Positions 54,924 to 63,769 of a stretch of DNA of 64,000 nt are shown one piece after another. The stretch lies in contig CP121313.1 in assembly GCA_043513815.1 (NCBI GenBank), forward strand, positions 1 through 64,000, in the 5' to 3' direction. The notes under the pieces are model-generated. The model had not been told where the DNA came from, searched no databases, and saw only the letters and a list, made by a program, of their open reading frames with translations. The translations under genes were made by a program, and so were the position numbers. This DNA comes from JANQIO01 sp043513815 (lineage in GTDB: Bacteria; Pseudomonadota; Gammaproteobacteria; Pseudomonadales; Halieaceae). Position 1 is the stretch's first letter. Every line of letters begins with the position of its first letter.

Positions 54924-55361
54924 ATGGCTGGCATTGCATTCGAGCGCGAACTCCCCTTTCCCGCCGCTTCCGTGTGGGCGCTGTTGGAGGACTTCGGCAA
55001 CATGGCCTGGGCTGCGGGCGTCAAGCAGGTAGAAATCATCGGCGACGGCGTCGGCATGACGCGGCGCCTGCACATGGACGGTATGGACCCGATCGACGAG
55101 GTGCTGGAGACCCGGGATCCGGCGACCATGAGCTTCAGTTACAGTATCCCCCGCGGCATCCCGTTACCGGTGACGGACTATCTTGCCAGCGCCCGTATCG
55201 AACCGATTGACGACACTCGCTGTCGCGCCCACTGGTCCTGCACCTGCACGCCAACTGACAGCACCATGGACGAGGCCCAACTCGAGGAAATGCTACGAGG
55301 CACCTATACACTGTTGCTGGATATGGTGGAAAACTACCTCAGCGCGCAGGGCGCTCAATGA
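54924..55361 (+). CDS. SRPBCC (START/polyketide-cyclase-like) family protein
   Basis: A 145-residue protein with the typical pattern of a helix-grip ligand-binding fold: an N-terminal strand IAFERELPFPAASVWALLED followed by a conserved Trp stretch (MAWAAGVKQVEI), a central GMTRRLHM / EVLETRDPATMSFSYSI, and a C-terminal amphipathic helix ending LLLDMVENYLSA. Such proteins bind hydrophobic ligands; none can be named here. Its stop overlaps the start of the agmatinase gene (ATGA at 55358-55361), so the two are translationally coupled and may act together. Confidence 0.85.
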   Translation: MAGIAFERELPFPAASVWALLEDFGNMAWAAGVKQVEIIGDGVGMTRRLHMDGMDPIDEVLETRDPATMSFSYSIPRGIPLPVTDYLASARIEPIDDTRCRAHWSCTCTPTDSTMDEAQLEEMLRGTYTLLLDMVENYLSAQGAQ

Positions 55362-56302
55362 GCGTGGAGGGCTCCTCTGGCAGCGCTGGCTTTCCAGGCG
55401 CCTATGGCAACATGTATTCCAACCTGTTTGGTTTCCTCAACCTGCCGCTGTGTGAAGACATCAGTGCCAGCGACGCCGACGTCGCGGTGCTCGGGCTGCC
55501 CTATGACCTTGCCACCAGCGGCCGCGCCGGCACCCGATCGGGCCCCAACGCTATACGCCAGGCCTCTGCCAACCTGCGCTGGGAGGAGTCCCGCTGGCCC
55601 TGGCCGTTCAAGCTACAGGACCGCATCGAGGCCGTGGATTGCGGCGACGTACAGTACTACCAGGGCGATCACGCCGCCTTTGTCGCTGCCTGCGAGGCCA
55701 GCGCCGGAGAGATTCTCGACGCCGGCAAGACTCTGCTCAGCCTGGGGGGAGATCACTACGTTGCCCTGCCGCTGCTGCGCCAGCACGTAAAGCGCCACGG
55801 CAAGCTGGCGTTGATTCACTTCGACGCCCACACCGACACCGATGAAGAAGGGTGGATATACGACCACGGCGCGATGTTTCACCACGCCCGCACCGAAGGA
55901 CTGCTGGACGATGAGCGCTGCATCCAGGTGGGCATTCGCACCTGGTACGAACCCGACAGTCATCCGTTCCGGGTCATCGACGCCGATGCGGCCTGCGGCG
56001 TCTCGTCTGCGGAGCTGGCCGCCAGCATTTGCGAGCACGTCGGCGACGGGCCTGTCTATATCAGTTTCGATATCGACTGCCTCGATCCCGCCTTTGCACC
56101 CGGCACGGGAACGCCCGTTGCCGGTGGCCTCAGCAGCAACCACGTGCTGGCCACGCTGCGCGGCCTGGCCGGACTGAACCTGGTAGGCATGGATATCGTC
56201 GAAGTCGCCCCGGCCTATGACCACGGTGAGATTACCGCCCTTGCAGCCGCCACGCTGGGGCTGGAATTTCTCTATCTGGTGGCCTCCCGAAGGGCCCCCT
56301 AG
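55358..56302 (+). CDS. speB: agmatinase / ureohydrolase
   Basis: A 314-residue arginase-superfamily enzyme (E. coli SpeB has 306). The binuclear manganese ligands are all present: GGDHY (His133), FDAHTDTDE (Asp156, His158, Asp160) and SFDIDCLDPAFAPGTGTP (Asp238, Asp240). DIVEVAPAYD completes the signature. Agmatinase hydrolyses agmatine to putrescine and urea; the acidic DEE after the ligand cluster and AFAPGTGTPVAGG favour agmatinase over arginase or formiminoglutamase, but guanidinobutyrase is possible. It overlaps the SRPBCC gene by four bases. No arginine decarboxylase is in the window. Confidence 0.87.
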   Translation: MSVEGSSGSAGFPGAYGNMYSNLFGFLNLPLCEDISASDADVAVLGLPYDLATSGRAGTRSGPNAIRQASANLRWEESRWPWPFKLQDRIEAVDCGDVQYYQGDHAAFVAACEASAGEILDAGKTLLSLGGDHYVALPLLRQHVKRHGKLALIHFDAHTDTDEEGWIYDHGAMFHHARTEGLLDDERCIQVGIRTWYEPDSHPFRVIDADAACGVSSAELAASICEHVGDGPVYISFDIDCLDPAFAPGTGTPVAGGLSSNHVLATLRGLAGLNLVGMDIVEVAPAYDHGEITALAAATLGLEFLYLVASRRAP

Positions 56303-56407
56303 CCGCCCTGTCTCACAGATTCAGCACTCGCTGCCTACCAACTGGCGCGGGCGGATTGGACTGGACTCCTCAGTCGTGTACCGTGTGAAAAGCCTGAGAT
56401 TTGCACC

Positions 56408-58687
56408 ATGCGATTTCCGACACTACCCACAGTATTCACATCCCTGCTGACTCCGCTCCTTTGGCTGAGTGCGCCTGCGCTGCCCGCCGACCCCGCTTTC
56501 CTCGATCATCCCGACTATGCCGGCTCAAAGATCTGCGCCGAATGCCATACGGATGCCTACACTGCCTGGCGGGGCTCTCACCACGACCTGGCCATGCAGG
56601 TGGCAAACACTGACACCGTGCTGGGGAATTTTTCAGACAGTGAATTTAACTACGCGGGCAAGCCCAGTCGCTTCTTTCGCAAGGGCGAGGAGTTCTGGGT
56701 CAATACCGAGGGGCCGGACGGCAAGCTCTCCGACTACCGGATCGACTACGTGTTTGGCGTCGAGCCGCTGCAACAGTACCTGATCGCCTTTCCAGGTGGG
56801 CGCCTGCAGGCCCTGGGCATCGCCTGGGACACGCGACCCGCAGAATCCGGTGGTCAGCGCTGGTATCACCTGTACCCGGATGAGGAGGTGGCTGCTGGCG
56901 ATCCGCTGCACTGGACCGGCCCCTACCAGAACTGGAACCTGCAATGCGCTGAGTGCCACAGCACCCATCTGGAAAAAAACTATAACCCCCAGAGCCGCAG
57001 CTATCGCACCACCTGGTCAGAAATTAATGTCGCCTGCGAGTCCTGTCACGGCCCGGGGGCTACCCATGTGAAGCTCGCCAAAGGCGGTGGCATGGACCGT
57101 GTCGACCACGCCGGCTTTCCCGTCGACCTGGCGGAGCGCGGCGCCTGGGCCTGGCCCGAAGGAAAAGACATTGCCGTGCGTAATGAGCCTCTGGGCAACT
57201 CCCAGCAGGTGGAGAGTTGTGGCCGCTGCCACGCCCGCCGCGGCACCCTGGGAGACTACCAACACGGCCGACCACTGCTGGATACCCACCGGCCTGCACT
57301 GCTGCTGGAGCCGCTTTACCACCCCGACGGTCAAATCCTTGACGAGGTTTACGTCTATGGCTCCTTCGTACAGAGCAAGATGTACCAGGCGGGCGTGGTG
57401 TGCTCCAACTGCCACGAGCCCCACAGCAACCAGCTCAGGGCGCCCGGCAACGGTGTGTGCGCCCAGTGTCACAAGCCGGCCAGCTTTGACACACCTGACC
57501 ACCATCGTCACCCGCCAGGCAGCAGCGGTGCCGCCTGCGTCAACTGCCATATGCCTTCACAGAATTACATGGTGATCGATGCCCGTCGCGATCACAGCAT
57601 GCGCATCCCGCGCCCGGACCTCAGCGTGGCCCTGGGCACACCCAACGCCTGCAACCAGTGTCATGCAGATCGTGACTCACAGTGGGCCGTCAACAGCCTG
57701 CGCGACTGGGGCGTGCATTTCAACGACAGCAGTACCCACCCCGCCCGCAGCCTCGCGCTGGCTCGCAAGGGTGACGGCCGCGCCGTACCGGGGCTGGTGC
57801 AGCTTTCCCGCGATCCGCAGGCCGCTACCATCCTGCGCGCCACTGCTGTAAACGAGCTGGCCAGCTTCAGCAATCGTGAGGCATTGGAAACGGCGGTGAT
57901 CCAGCTCAACAGTGAAGATCCGATGCTGCGCTGGACCGCCGCCAGCACCATGCGCATGCTACCTCTGCAGCACCGATACGGCGTACTGGAGCCGTTGATT
58001 GATGACGACATCACCACCGTACGCATCGAAGTGGCACGGTTGCTGGCAGAAGTGCCCCTCGATCAGGTGTCCGAGGAAGACGCCCGGCGCTTGCAGCGAC
58101 TTTTTAATGAATACCTGGGGATCATGGGCCGCCAGGCCGACACCCCGGAAGGCCAGCTGGAAATGGGCCTGTTCTTTGTTTCGCGGCGCCTGATGGAGCC
58201 CGCCGAGCTCGCCTATCGAAACGCCATCGACATGAACCCGCAGCTGGTGGCGGCCTACATGAACCTGGCGGACCTTTACCGCATGGACGGACGCGAGGAT
58301 GCCGGCCGCACCGTTCTGCTGAACGCTATCGAGATAGCCCCCGAAGAGGCCGCCGCCTGGCACGCACTCGGCCTGCTGGAAACCCGAGCCGGGCAAAGTA
58401 ACGAAGCCCTGGAATACCTTGGCAGGGCAGCGGAACTGGAGACCACGGGGATTCGCTATCGCTACGTCTATGGCGTCGCCCTGCACGACGGTGGCCAGCC
58501 CGAAGCAGCGCTGGCACAGCTCAGGAGCCTGTTGCGCGAAGCTCCTGCCAACCCAGACCTGCTGCTGGCGTTAGCCACCTATTCACAGGCCGCCGGTCGC
58601 ACCGAGGACGCTAAACGCTACGCGGGCAGACTGGTCGAATTAATGCCCGATGAACCGAGCGTGCGACAATTTTACGAAAGCCTGTAA
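56408..58687 (+). CDS. octaheme c-type cytochrome with HEAT and TPR C-terminal region
   Basis: A 759-residue exported protein. A signal peptide (residues 1-~27, ending PALPA) is followed by eight CXXCH haem sites at Cys43, 180, 210, 271, 332, 351, 377 and 415 (CAECH, CAECH, CESCH, CGRCH, CSNCH, CAQCH, CVNCH, CNQCH). The paired spacing resembles cytochrome c554 and doubled-CXXCH families. Residues ~455-550 look like HEAT repeats and ~580-755 like TPR repeats (LAYRNAIDMNPQLVAAYMNL, LGLLETRAGQSNEALEYLG). It is a periplasmic electron carrier or redox enzyme with a built-in protein-interaction platform. No lysine-ligated CXXCK haem of nitrite-reductase type was seen. Neighbours give no clue to the substrate. 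Confidence 0.9.
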   Translation: MRFPTLPTVFTSLLTPLLWLSAPALPADPAFLDHPDYAGSKICAECHTDAYTAWRGSHHDLAMQVANTDTVLGNFSDSEFNYAGKPSRFFRKGEEFWVNTEGPDGKLSDYRIDYVFGVEPLQQYLIAFPGGRLQALGIAWDTRPAESGGQRWYHLYPDEEVAAGDPLHWTGPYQNWNLQCAECHSTHLEKNYNPQSRSYRTTWSEINVACESCHGPGATHVKLAKGGGMDRVDHAGFPVDLAERGAWAWPEGKDIAVRNEPLGNSQQVESCGRCHARRGTLGDYQHGRPLLDTHRPALLLEPLYHPDGQILDEVYVYGSFVQSKMYQAGVVCSNCHEPHSNQLRAPGNGVCAQCHKPASFDTPDHHRHPPGSSGAACVNCHMPSQNYMVIDARRDHSMRIPRPDLSVALGTPNACNQCHADRDSQWAVNSLRDWGVHFNDSSTHPARSLALARKGDGRAVPGLVQLSRDPQAATILRATAVNELASFSNREALETAVIQLNSEDPMLRWTAASTMRMLPLQHRYGVLEPLIDDDITTVRIEVARLLAEVPLDQVSEEDARRLQRLFNEYLGIMGRQADTPEGQLEMGLFFVSRRLMEPAELAYRNAIDMNPQLVAAYMNLADLYRMDGREDAGRTVLLNAIEIAPEEAAAWHALGLLETRAGQSNEALEYLGRAAELETTGIRYRYVYGVALHDGGQPEAALAQLRSLLREAPANPDLLLALATYSQAAGRTEDAKRYAGRLVELMPDEPSVRQFYESL

Positions 58688-58722
58688 TACTGGCCCAAGG
58701 GTTGTCGCCAACGGAGGGGCCT

Positions 58723-59913
58723 GTGCAGAAAAATCGCGATATCGCGTCGGCACAGTCAACCGTCAATGAGATTCTCAGGGAAGATCGCTCACTGTACTCC
58801 ACGCAGTTTGCGCTCGGTTTCCGTTCGCTCCGTTTTATCCCCGACCTCGAGCAAAGCTTCCGGCAGTACTACCTGGAGAACAATCCGGCGCAGCTGCGGC
58901 GGGTGCTACCCTTCGCTATATTCCTGACCCTGATGTTCTCGGTGGCCGACTACTTCCGGCTATCAGAAGCCGCGTTCGCGGCAGCGGTGGCGCCTAGACT
59001 GGTACAGGTACTGGCGCTTTGCCTGCTCGCGATCCCTGTATACCTGAACTGGACCCGCTGGCTGGAGGCAGCTGTAATGGGAGCCCTGATGGTGTACGGC
59101 ACCAGCGCGCTCTTCATGCTCGGCATCATCAGCCAGAACGAGTACTTTTCGCCGATCAGCTCCCAGCTGATAATCCTCGCCTTTTGCTATTTCCTGGCCG
59201 GCCTGCGCTTTTTCAATGCCGCGCTGACCGGGGCAGTGATCAGCATTGCCTATCCAACGTCACAGCTGGTGTTTCCATACCCGCTACCCAATCTGGGATT
59301 CAACTGTTTCATCATCGTTGCGTTCAACATGGTGGGGCTGGTGGGGGCCTATTTTCTGGAATACTCCAGTCGCGAAAATTTTCTGTCCCGGCAACTACTC
59401 AGTGAAATGGCGCTGTTTGACAGCCTCACCGGCCTGCTGAATCGGCGCGCCTTTGCGCTGGACCTGGAAAAAGTCTGCAACCAGGCCCAACGTGATGGCG
59501 TCCACCTGGCAGTTGCCATGGCAGACGTGGACTACTTCAAGGACTACAACGATTACTACGGCCACATGCAGGGTGACCAGTGCCTGCGCAGCGTGGCGAC
59601 AGCGCTCCAGACATCGATTCGGCGCCCCCTGGACAGGGCGGGTCGCTACGGCGGCGAAGAGTTTATCCTGCTGTGGTACGACTGTTCCGCAGAGGACGCG
59701 AAACGTTTGGGAGAGGAGGCCCGGCAGGCAGTTGAAGACCTTCAGCTGCGCCAGGGCCCGGATGCGCGGCAGCGTACCATCACCATCAGCATCGGCATCG
59801 CCAGCAGTGAGCCCGGCAATGATTTCAATAGTTCGAGCCTGATCCGCGCGGCGGACAGAGCCCTGTACCTGGCCAAGGACGCAGGCCGCAATCAGGTGAT
59901 TCTGGCCGGCTAG
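58723..59913 (+). CDS. membrane-bound diguanylate cyclase (GGDEF)
   Basis: A 396-residue protein. The GTG at 58723 is chosen because GGAGG (58713-58717) sits five bases before it; an upstream in-frame TTG at 58702 has no such site. The N-terminal ~215 residues contain about six membrane helices. A GGDEF domain follows from LFDSLTGLLNRRAF, with DVDYFKDYNDYYGH and the active-site motif GGEEF (residues 310-314). RPLD five residues before that motif is an intact inhibitory I-site, so feedback control by c-di-GMP is expected. It makes c-di-GMP from two GTP. The membrane part is a sensor of unknown ligand. c-di-GMP often controls large adhesins, but a link to the giant gene here is speculative. Confidence 0.93.
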   Translation: MQKNRDIASAQSTVNEILREDRSLYSTQFALGFRSLRFIPDLEQSFRQYYLENNPAQLRRVLPFAIFLTLMFSVADYFRLSEAAFAAAVAPRLVQVLALCLLAIPVYLNWTRWLEAAVMGALMVYGTSALFMLGIISQNEYFSPISSQLIILAFCYFLAGLRFFNAALTGAVISIAYPTSQLVFPYPLPNLGFNCFIIVAFNMVGLVGAYFLEYSSRENFLSRQLLSEMALFDSLTGLLNRRAFALDLEKVCNQAQRDGVHLAVAMADVDYFKDYNDYYGHMQGDQCLRSVATALQTSIRRPLDRAGRYGGEEFILLWYDCSAEDAKRLGEEARQAVEDLQLRQGPDARQRTITISIGIASSEPGNDFNSSSLIRAADRALYLAKDAGRNQVILAG

Positions 59914-59983
59914 CCGGTCGCCGCTTGAACCACTCAAGGCCGCGTGTTAAACAATCACTTCAGCCACTGAAAGAGAATTTCCC

Positions 59984-60295
59984 ATGCGCCTTTTGGCCAT
60001 CTGCCTAAGCCTGTCACTGTTGCCTGCCTGTACCTGGGTGAAGCTCACCGAAGAAGCCGAGTCCGTGACGGTCGTGACCGCGGTGCCGTCCAGCTGCAAA
60101 CGGCTCGGCAGCACAACGTCGAGCACCAAGGCCGATTTGGCCTCCATTGATCGCAGCAGCAAAAAGGTCGCCACTGAACTCCAGACCCTGGCGCGCAACG
60201 CTGCTGCCAAAATGCAGGGCGATACCATCAGCGCGGAAAGCGAGATCTCCGAGGCCGGTGAGCAGACGTTTGGGATCTATCGCTGCGGGGCCTGA
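59984..60295 (+). CDS. DUF4156 family lipoprotein
   Basis: A 103-residue small lipoprotein. The signal segment MRLLAICLSLSLLPAC ends in a lipobox with the lipidated residue Cys16 (proline at -2 is slightly unusual). The mature part TWVKLTEEAESVTVV, a second Cys in PSSCKRLGST, and the C-terminal GEQTFGIYRC match the DUF4156 pattern known from E. coli YjeI-like proteins. An outer-membrane or periplasmic location is expected; the function is unknown. It ends 6 bp before the convergent parE fragment. Confidence 0.8.
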   Translation: MRLLAICLSLSLLPACTWVKLTEEAESVTVVTAVPSSCKRLGSTTSSTKADLASIDRSSKKVATELQTLARNAAAKMQGDTISAESEISEAGEQTFGIYRCGA

Positions 60296-60301
60296 GACCG
60301 G

Positions 60302-61893
60302 TCAGAGAACCTCGGCGAGATCACCTTTTTTCTCCAGCCACGCCTTGCGGTCGGGGGAGCGCTTCTTGGCCAGCAGCATGTCCAGCATCTTGTGGGTGCC
60401 GTCTCCTGAGTCCAGCACCAGCCGCACCAGGCGTCGGGTATCAGGGTCCATTGTGGTTTCACGGAGCTGCAGCGGGTTCATTTCGCCCAGGCCCTTGAAA
60501 CGCTGCACGTTGACCTTGCCGCGGATTTTCTCAGCTTCGATTCTATCCAGCACACCCTGTTTCTCGCCCTCATCGAGGGCGTAGAACACTTCCTTGCCGA
60601 CGTCGATACGGTACAGCGGCGGCATCGCTACATAGACATGGCCCGCCTGCACCAGCGGCTTGAAATGCTGCACAAACAGCGCGCAGATCAGGGTGGCGAT
60701 ATGCAGCCCATCCGAATCGGCATCCGCCAGGATGCACACCTTGTTATAGCGCAGGCCAGAGAGATCGTCGCTGGCGGGATCGATACCGAGCGCTATTGAG
60801 ATGTTGTGCACTTCCTGGGAAGCGAGGATCTCCTGGGAGTCCACTTCCCAGGTATTGAGGATCTTGCCCCGCAGCGGCAGGATCGCCTGGAATTCACGGT
60901 CACGGGCCTGCTTGGCGGAACCGCCGGCGGAATCACCCTCAACCAGGAACAGCTCGGCGCGCCCTGGATCAGAGCCGGAGCAGTCGGCCAGCTTGCCGGG
61001 CAGTGCAGGGCCGGCGGACACGCGTTTACGCTCAACTTTCTTGGCACTGCGCAGCCGCGACTGGGCATTGAAAATGCACATGTCCGCCAGTTTCTCCGCC
61101 GCCTCGGTATGCTGGTTCAGCCACAGGCTGAAAGCGTCCTTCACAACACCCGATACAAATGCCGCCGCCTCACGGGAGGAAAGGCGCTCTTTGGTCTGTC
61201 CGGAAGAAAGTCGATCGTGGCATCGGCCAGGTAGTCGGTGAGGCCGTCCTCGTAGTACCACTCTTCGGACTCCTTTTTAGCCTCGTCCTTGAACTTCACC
61301 CGCAGCTTCGGACACAGCACGGCCTTGGCACGCAGGATATGCTTGAGGCGCGGTACCGAAAAGTTGATGGAATCGAAGTACTGGGGGTCTGGAGTGAATT
61401 TGACCACGGTGCCTGTGTTGCGCTGCCCGCAGCTGTCGATCACCTCCAGCGCCGAAGCCGTCTCGCCGCCGGCAAAAGCCATCTGGTAGACGTTGCCATC
61501 GCGCCGAATGGTCACCTCAAGACTGAGGGACAGGGCATTGACCACTGACACGCCCACACCGTGAAGGCCACCGGAATACTGGTAGTTCTTGCTGGAGAAC
61601 TTGCCGCCGGCGTGCAGGGTGGTAAGGATCACTTCCACGCCCGGCTTCTTCTGCTCGGGATGCAGATCGACCGGCATACCGCGCCCGTTGTCGGCCACGG
61701 TCAGGGAGCCGTCCTTGTGCAGGATGACCGAGATTTCGTTGGCATGTCCGGCCAGGGCTTCGTCGACACTATTGTCGATCACTTCCTGGGCAAGGTGATT
61801 GGGGCGAGTAGTGTCAGTGTACATGCCCGGGCGCTTGCGCACGGGCTCGAGGCCGGTCAATACCTCGATATCTTCAGCGGTATATTTGCTCAT
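60302..61893 (-). pseudogene. parE: DNA topoisomerase IV subunit B, internally deleted and frameshifted
   Basis: The N-terminal frame (61893 down to ~61200) has the GHKL ATPase: VIDNSVDEALAGH, DNGRGMPVDLHPE and YSGGLHGVGVSVVNALS, reaching DYLADATIDFLP. The C-terminal frame resumes at GQTKERLSSR and covers the Toprim domain (ELFLVEGDSAGGSAKQARDR, DADSDGLH) to the normal end LAEVL. E. coli ParE (~630 aa) has about 96 residues between those two points, including the conserved QGGTHVNG transducer segment; here they are absent and the frame changes (missing length = 3n+1). The junction lies in TCCGGA at 61199-61204, so deletion between short CCGGA repeats is likely. ParE is normally essential, so this is either an assembly/strain defect or another copy exists. 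The rest is well conserved, implying the lesion is recent. Confidence 0.88.
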
Positions 61894-61915
61894 TTACAAC
61901 CTGTGTCAGGGGTAG

Positions 61916-61934
61916 CTGCTGCCGGCGGCAGCAG
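61916..61934 (-). other. intergenic hairpin between cpdA and parE
   Basis: CTGCTGCC and GGCAGCAG form a perfect 8-bp stem around three bases in the 108-bp gap between cpdA and parE. It is not followed by a T-run on the minus strand, so readthrough or RNA processing is more likely than termination. Confidence 0.4.
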
Positions 61935-62001
61935 GTGGATCTTTTGTTGCCGGCCTTCGCGCCGAGCTATATGCAGGTCGACGGTTAACCGCCAGGGGGA
62001 A

Positions 62002-62832
62002 TTATAGATAACCCCCGGAATCCAGGTCTACGTCAAAACTGACACCCTGGACCCGAGACACGGCAGAGTCAATATTGCCGTCCGCATGCAATGCCATCCA
62101 GCGATAACCAGGGGGCTGGTCGTCGATCTTGAAATCAAAGCTATTGGGGGCGAACTGGATGCAGGATGAGGGCGAGGACATCAGCTTCACGCCGTTGCGC
62201 TCGCTGTCCAGCTGCTGGTGTACGTGCCCCCAAAGGACGGCGCGCACACAGTCATGACTGTCCAGCATGGCAAAGAAGGCCTCGCGGTCCGCCACCATCT
62301 GTTCATCAATCCAGGCCGAGCCCATGGGCACCGGCTGGTGGTGCAAACAGACCAGGCAGTGCTGGCCGCTGGCGCTGGCTGCAGACAGATTTTCCTGTAA
62401 CCAGGACAGTTCATCAGCTCCCAGCTCGCCGCCCACCTCGCCGGGAATCTGTGAGTTGAGCAGGATGATGCGCCAGTGCCCGGCATCGACCGCGCGGGTG
62501 AAGCCGCCGTCGGTCGCCAGCACCTGCTGCATGCCTTCAGCGCTGTCGTGGTTGCCGGGCAGCCAGGCTACCGGCGCGTTTAGTCGAGAAAAATAGTCGC
62601 CTGCCCTGACATAGGCCGCCTCGCTGCCCTGATCAGAGATGTCTCCGGTGCCCAACACCAGGTCCAGTTGCGAACGCTCGCGCTTTACCAGCTCGATGAC
62701 GTGCTCAAGGCTTCTGTCGGTATCCATGCCCACCAGGCGACCGCCCGGTGTTTCCTTGAGGTGTGTGTCGGTGATTTGCACGAGGTGCAGGCTGTCCCCC
62801 GCGGGCAGCACTTGCTTGACGGCGCTGGTCAT
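62002..62832 (-). CDS. cpdA: 3',5'-cyclic AMP phosphodiesterase CpdA
   Basis: A 276-residue calcineurin-like metallophosphoesterase, the E. coli CpdA length. Metal-binding motifs are in order: QITDTHL (Asp22, His24), GTGDISD (Asp64), PGNHD (Asn94, His95), CLHHQP and WGHVHQ. It hydrolyses cAMP in the cytoplasm and so tempers CRP signalling. It overlaps the DUF1249 gene by ATGA at 62829-62832, and its position between that gene and parE matches the E. coli gene order, supporting the assignment over other phosphoesterases. The yqiA esterase gene, usually next, is missing. Confidence 0.92.
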   Translation of the reverse strand: MTSAVKQVLPAGDSLHLVQITDTHLKETPGGRLVGMDTDRSLEHVIELVKRERSQLDLVLGTGDISDQGSEAAYVRAGDYFSRLNAPVAWLPGNHDSAEGMQQVLATDGGFTRAVDAGHWRIILLNSQIPGEVGGELGADELSWLQENLSAASASGQHCLVCLHHQPVPMGSAWIDEQMVADREAFFAMLDSHDCVRAVLWGHVHQQLDSERNGVKLMSSPSSCIQFAPNSFDFKIDDQPPGYRWMALHADGNIDSAVSRVQGVSFDVDLDSGGYL

Positions 62833-63290
62833 GAGGCGTCAGCAGTTCCCGTTATCAGCGGAGGCAGATCAAGTGGACTGCAGCCCTGCTCGATGCAGTG
62901 GCTGAGCCATTCGGCCAGAAAGACATTCTGCTGAGCTTTTTCATCGCGAGCGTGCATGTCCGCGTTGGGGTAGTCGTAGCGTGCTTCAACCTGACGCCGG
63001 GACTGAAACGCGACAACCTCCACCATGCGCGCATCGTGATAGGCGCGCAGGTCAAAGTGGGGTGGCATCATCCATTCGTCACCTCCCTGCTGACAGATTT
63101 TCAGCAGCGTGGTGTAGCGACAGCGCTCGACGACATCGATGCGCACCCGCTCGCCAGTGCTGAGCAGAAATTCGCGGAAGTTGGCGGTTTCGTAATCGGG
63201 ATAGAGTTGCAAGAGGCGGACATAGTTCGACTCGCAGGTTGCGTGCAACGCTGCAATATCGACCGAATATTTCAAGGAAGGTCCGCTCAC
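62829..63290 (-). CDS. DUF1249 family protein (YqiB-like)
   Basis: A 153-residue protein from the GTG at 63290. CESNYVRLLQLYPDY, ERCRYTTLLKI, DLRAYHDARMVEV, ARYDYPNADMHARDEKAQQN and FLAEWLSHCI follow the E. coli YqiB protein (140 aa) closely. The frame is open further upstream to 63599, but that ~103-residue extension is Pro/Arg-rich, unlike the family, and is left out; a TTG at 63275 is an alternative start. Function unknown. It is translationally coupled to cpdA. In E. coli nudF precedes it; here it does not. Confidence 0.86.
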   Translation of the reverse strand: MSGPSLKYSVDIAALHATCESNYVRLLQLYPDYETANFREFLLSTGERVRIDVVERCRYTTLLKICQQGGDEWMMPPHFDLRAYHDARMVEVVAFQSRRQVEARYDYPNADMHARDEKAQQNVFLAEWLSHCIEQGCSPLDLPPLITGTADAS

Positions 63291-63769
63291 TGCCCTGCTC
63301 TCTCTGCCTGGCGCCCGACCGGGCTGTCTGTGTGGTTTCCCCGCGGGAGCGCATAAGTCTGCCCTGCCCGCCGGGCGAATTACCGGATTCTTCGGGCCCC
63401 TGGGCCCTATCGTATCTATCGCTGCCTTTGCCGCCGTGTCTTTCGTCCTGCCGTTCAGGACACTCACCCCGTCGCGCAAGGCGTTGTCGGGGCGCATGGC
63501 AGGCGGCATGGTGAGGCCTGCAAGCAACGGCAGGAAGCTGTCCCTGCCGTGTTCGCTCAATCGCAGTCTAGCAGTAACCTTTGCACAAAATAGGGACATA
63601 TTCCATGTTTCAGCCAGGACCCGGTGCCTGTATTATTAAGGACCTGAAGGCCGTACAAACAAGGCATTCATCGCACTCTGTGGACGTATTCACATTTTGG
63701 TGCGTATTGCGTGCAATAGCACAGCCATCACGACGTAGAATCGATTAGATAAATCCCAAGGATTCTGGA
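63291..63769. other. divergent intergenic region between the DUF1249 gene and tolC
   Basis: In E. coli the nudF gene lies here. I read the minus-strand frames for a Nudix box (GX5EX7REUXEEXGU) and found none, so nudF is absent rather than broken. Open frames present are compositional. No clear sigma-70 promoter pair could be picked; a TAGAAT at 63736-63741 could be a -10 for tolC but lacks a suitably placed -35. Confidence 0.55.

Noticed and set aside
58702..58722. TTG start seven codons upstream for the diguanylate cyclase
   Set aside because: The GTG at 58723 has GGAGG at ideal spacing, whereas the TTG has none and would place the ribosome site inside the gene.
59906..59917. CCGGCTAGCCGG palindrome over the diguanylate cyclase stop codon as a terminator
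   Set aside because: The loop would be only two bases and no T-run follows, so it is unlikely to terminate transcription.
63291..63599. N-terminal extension of the DUF1249 protein
   Set aside because: The family begins near residue LKYSVDIAALHA. The extra ~103 residues are Pro/Arg/Gly-rich and probably an open but untranslated stretch.
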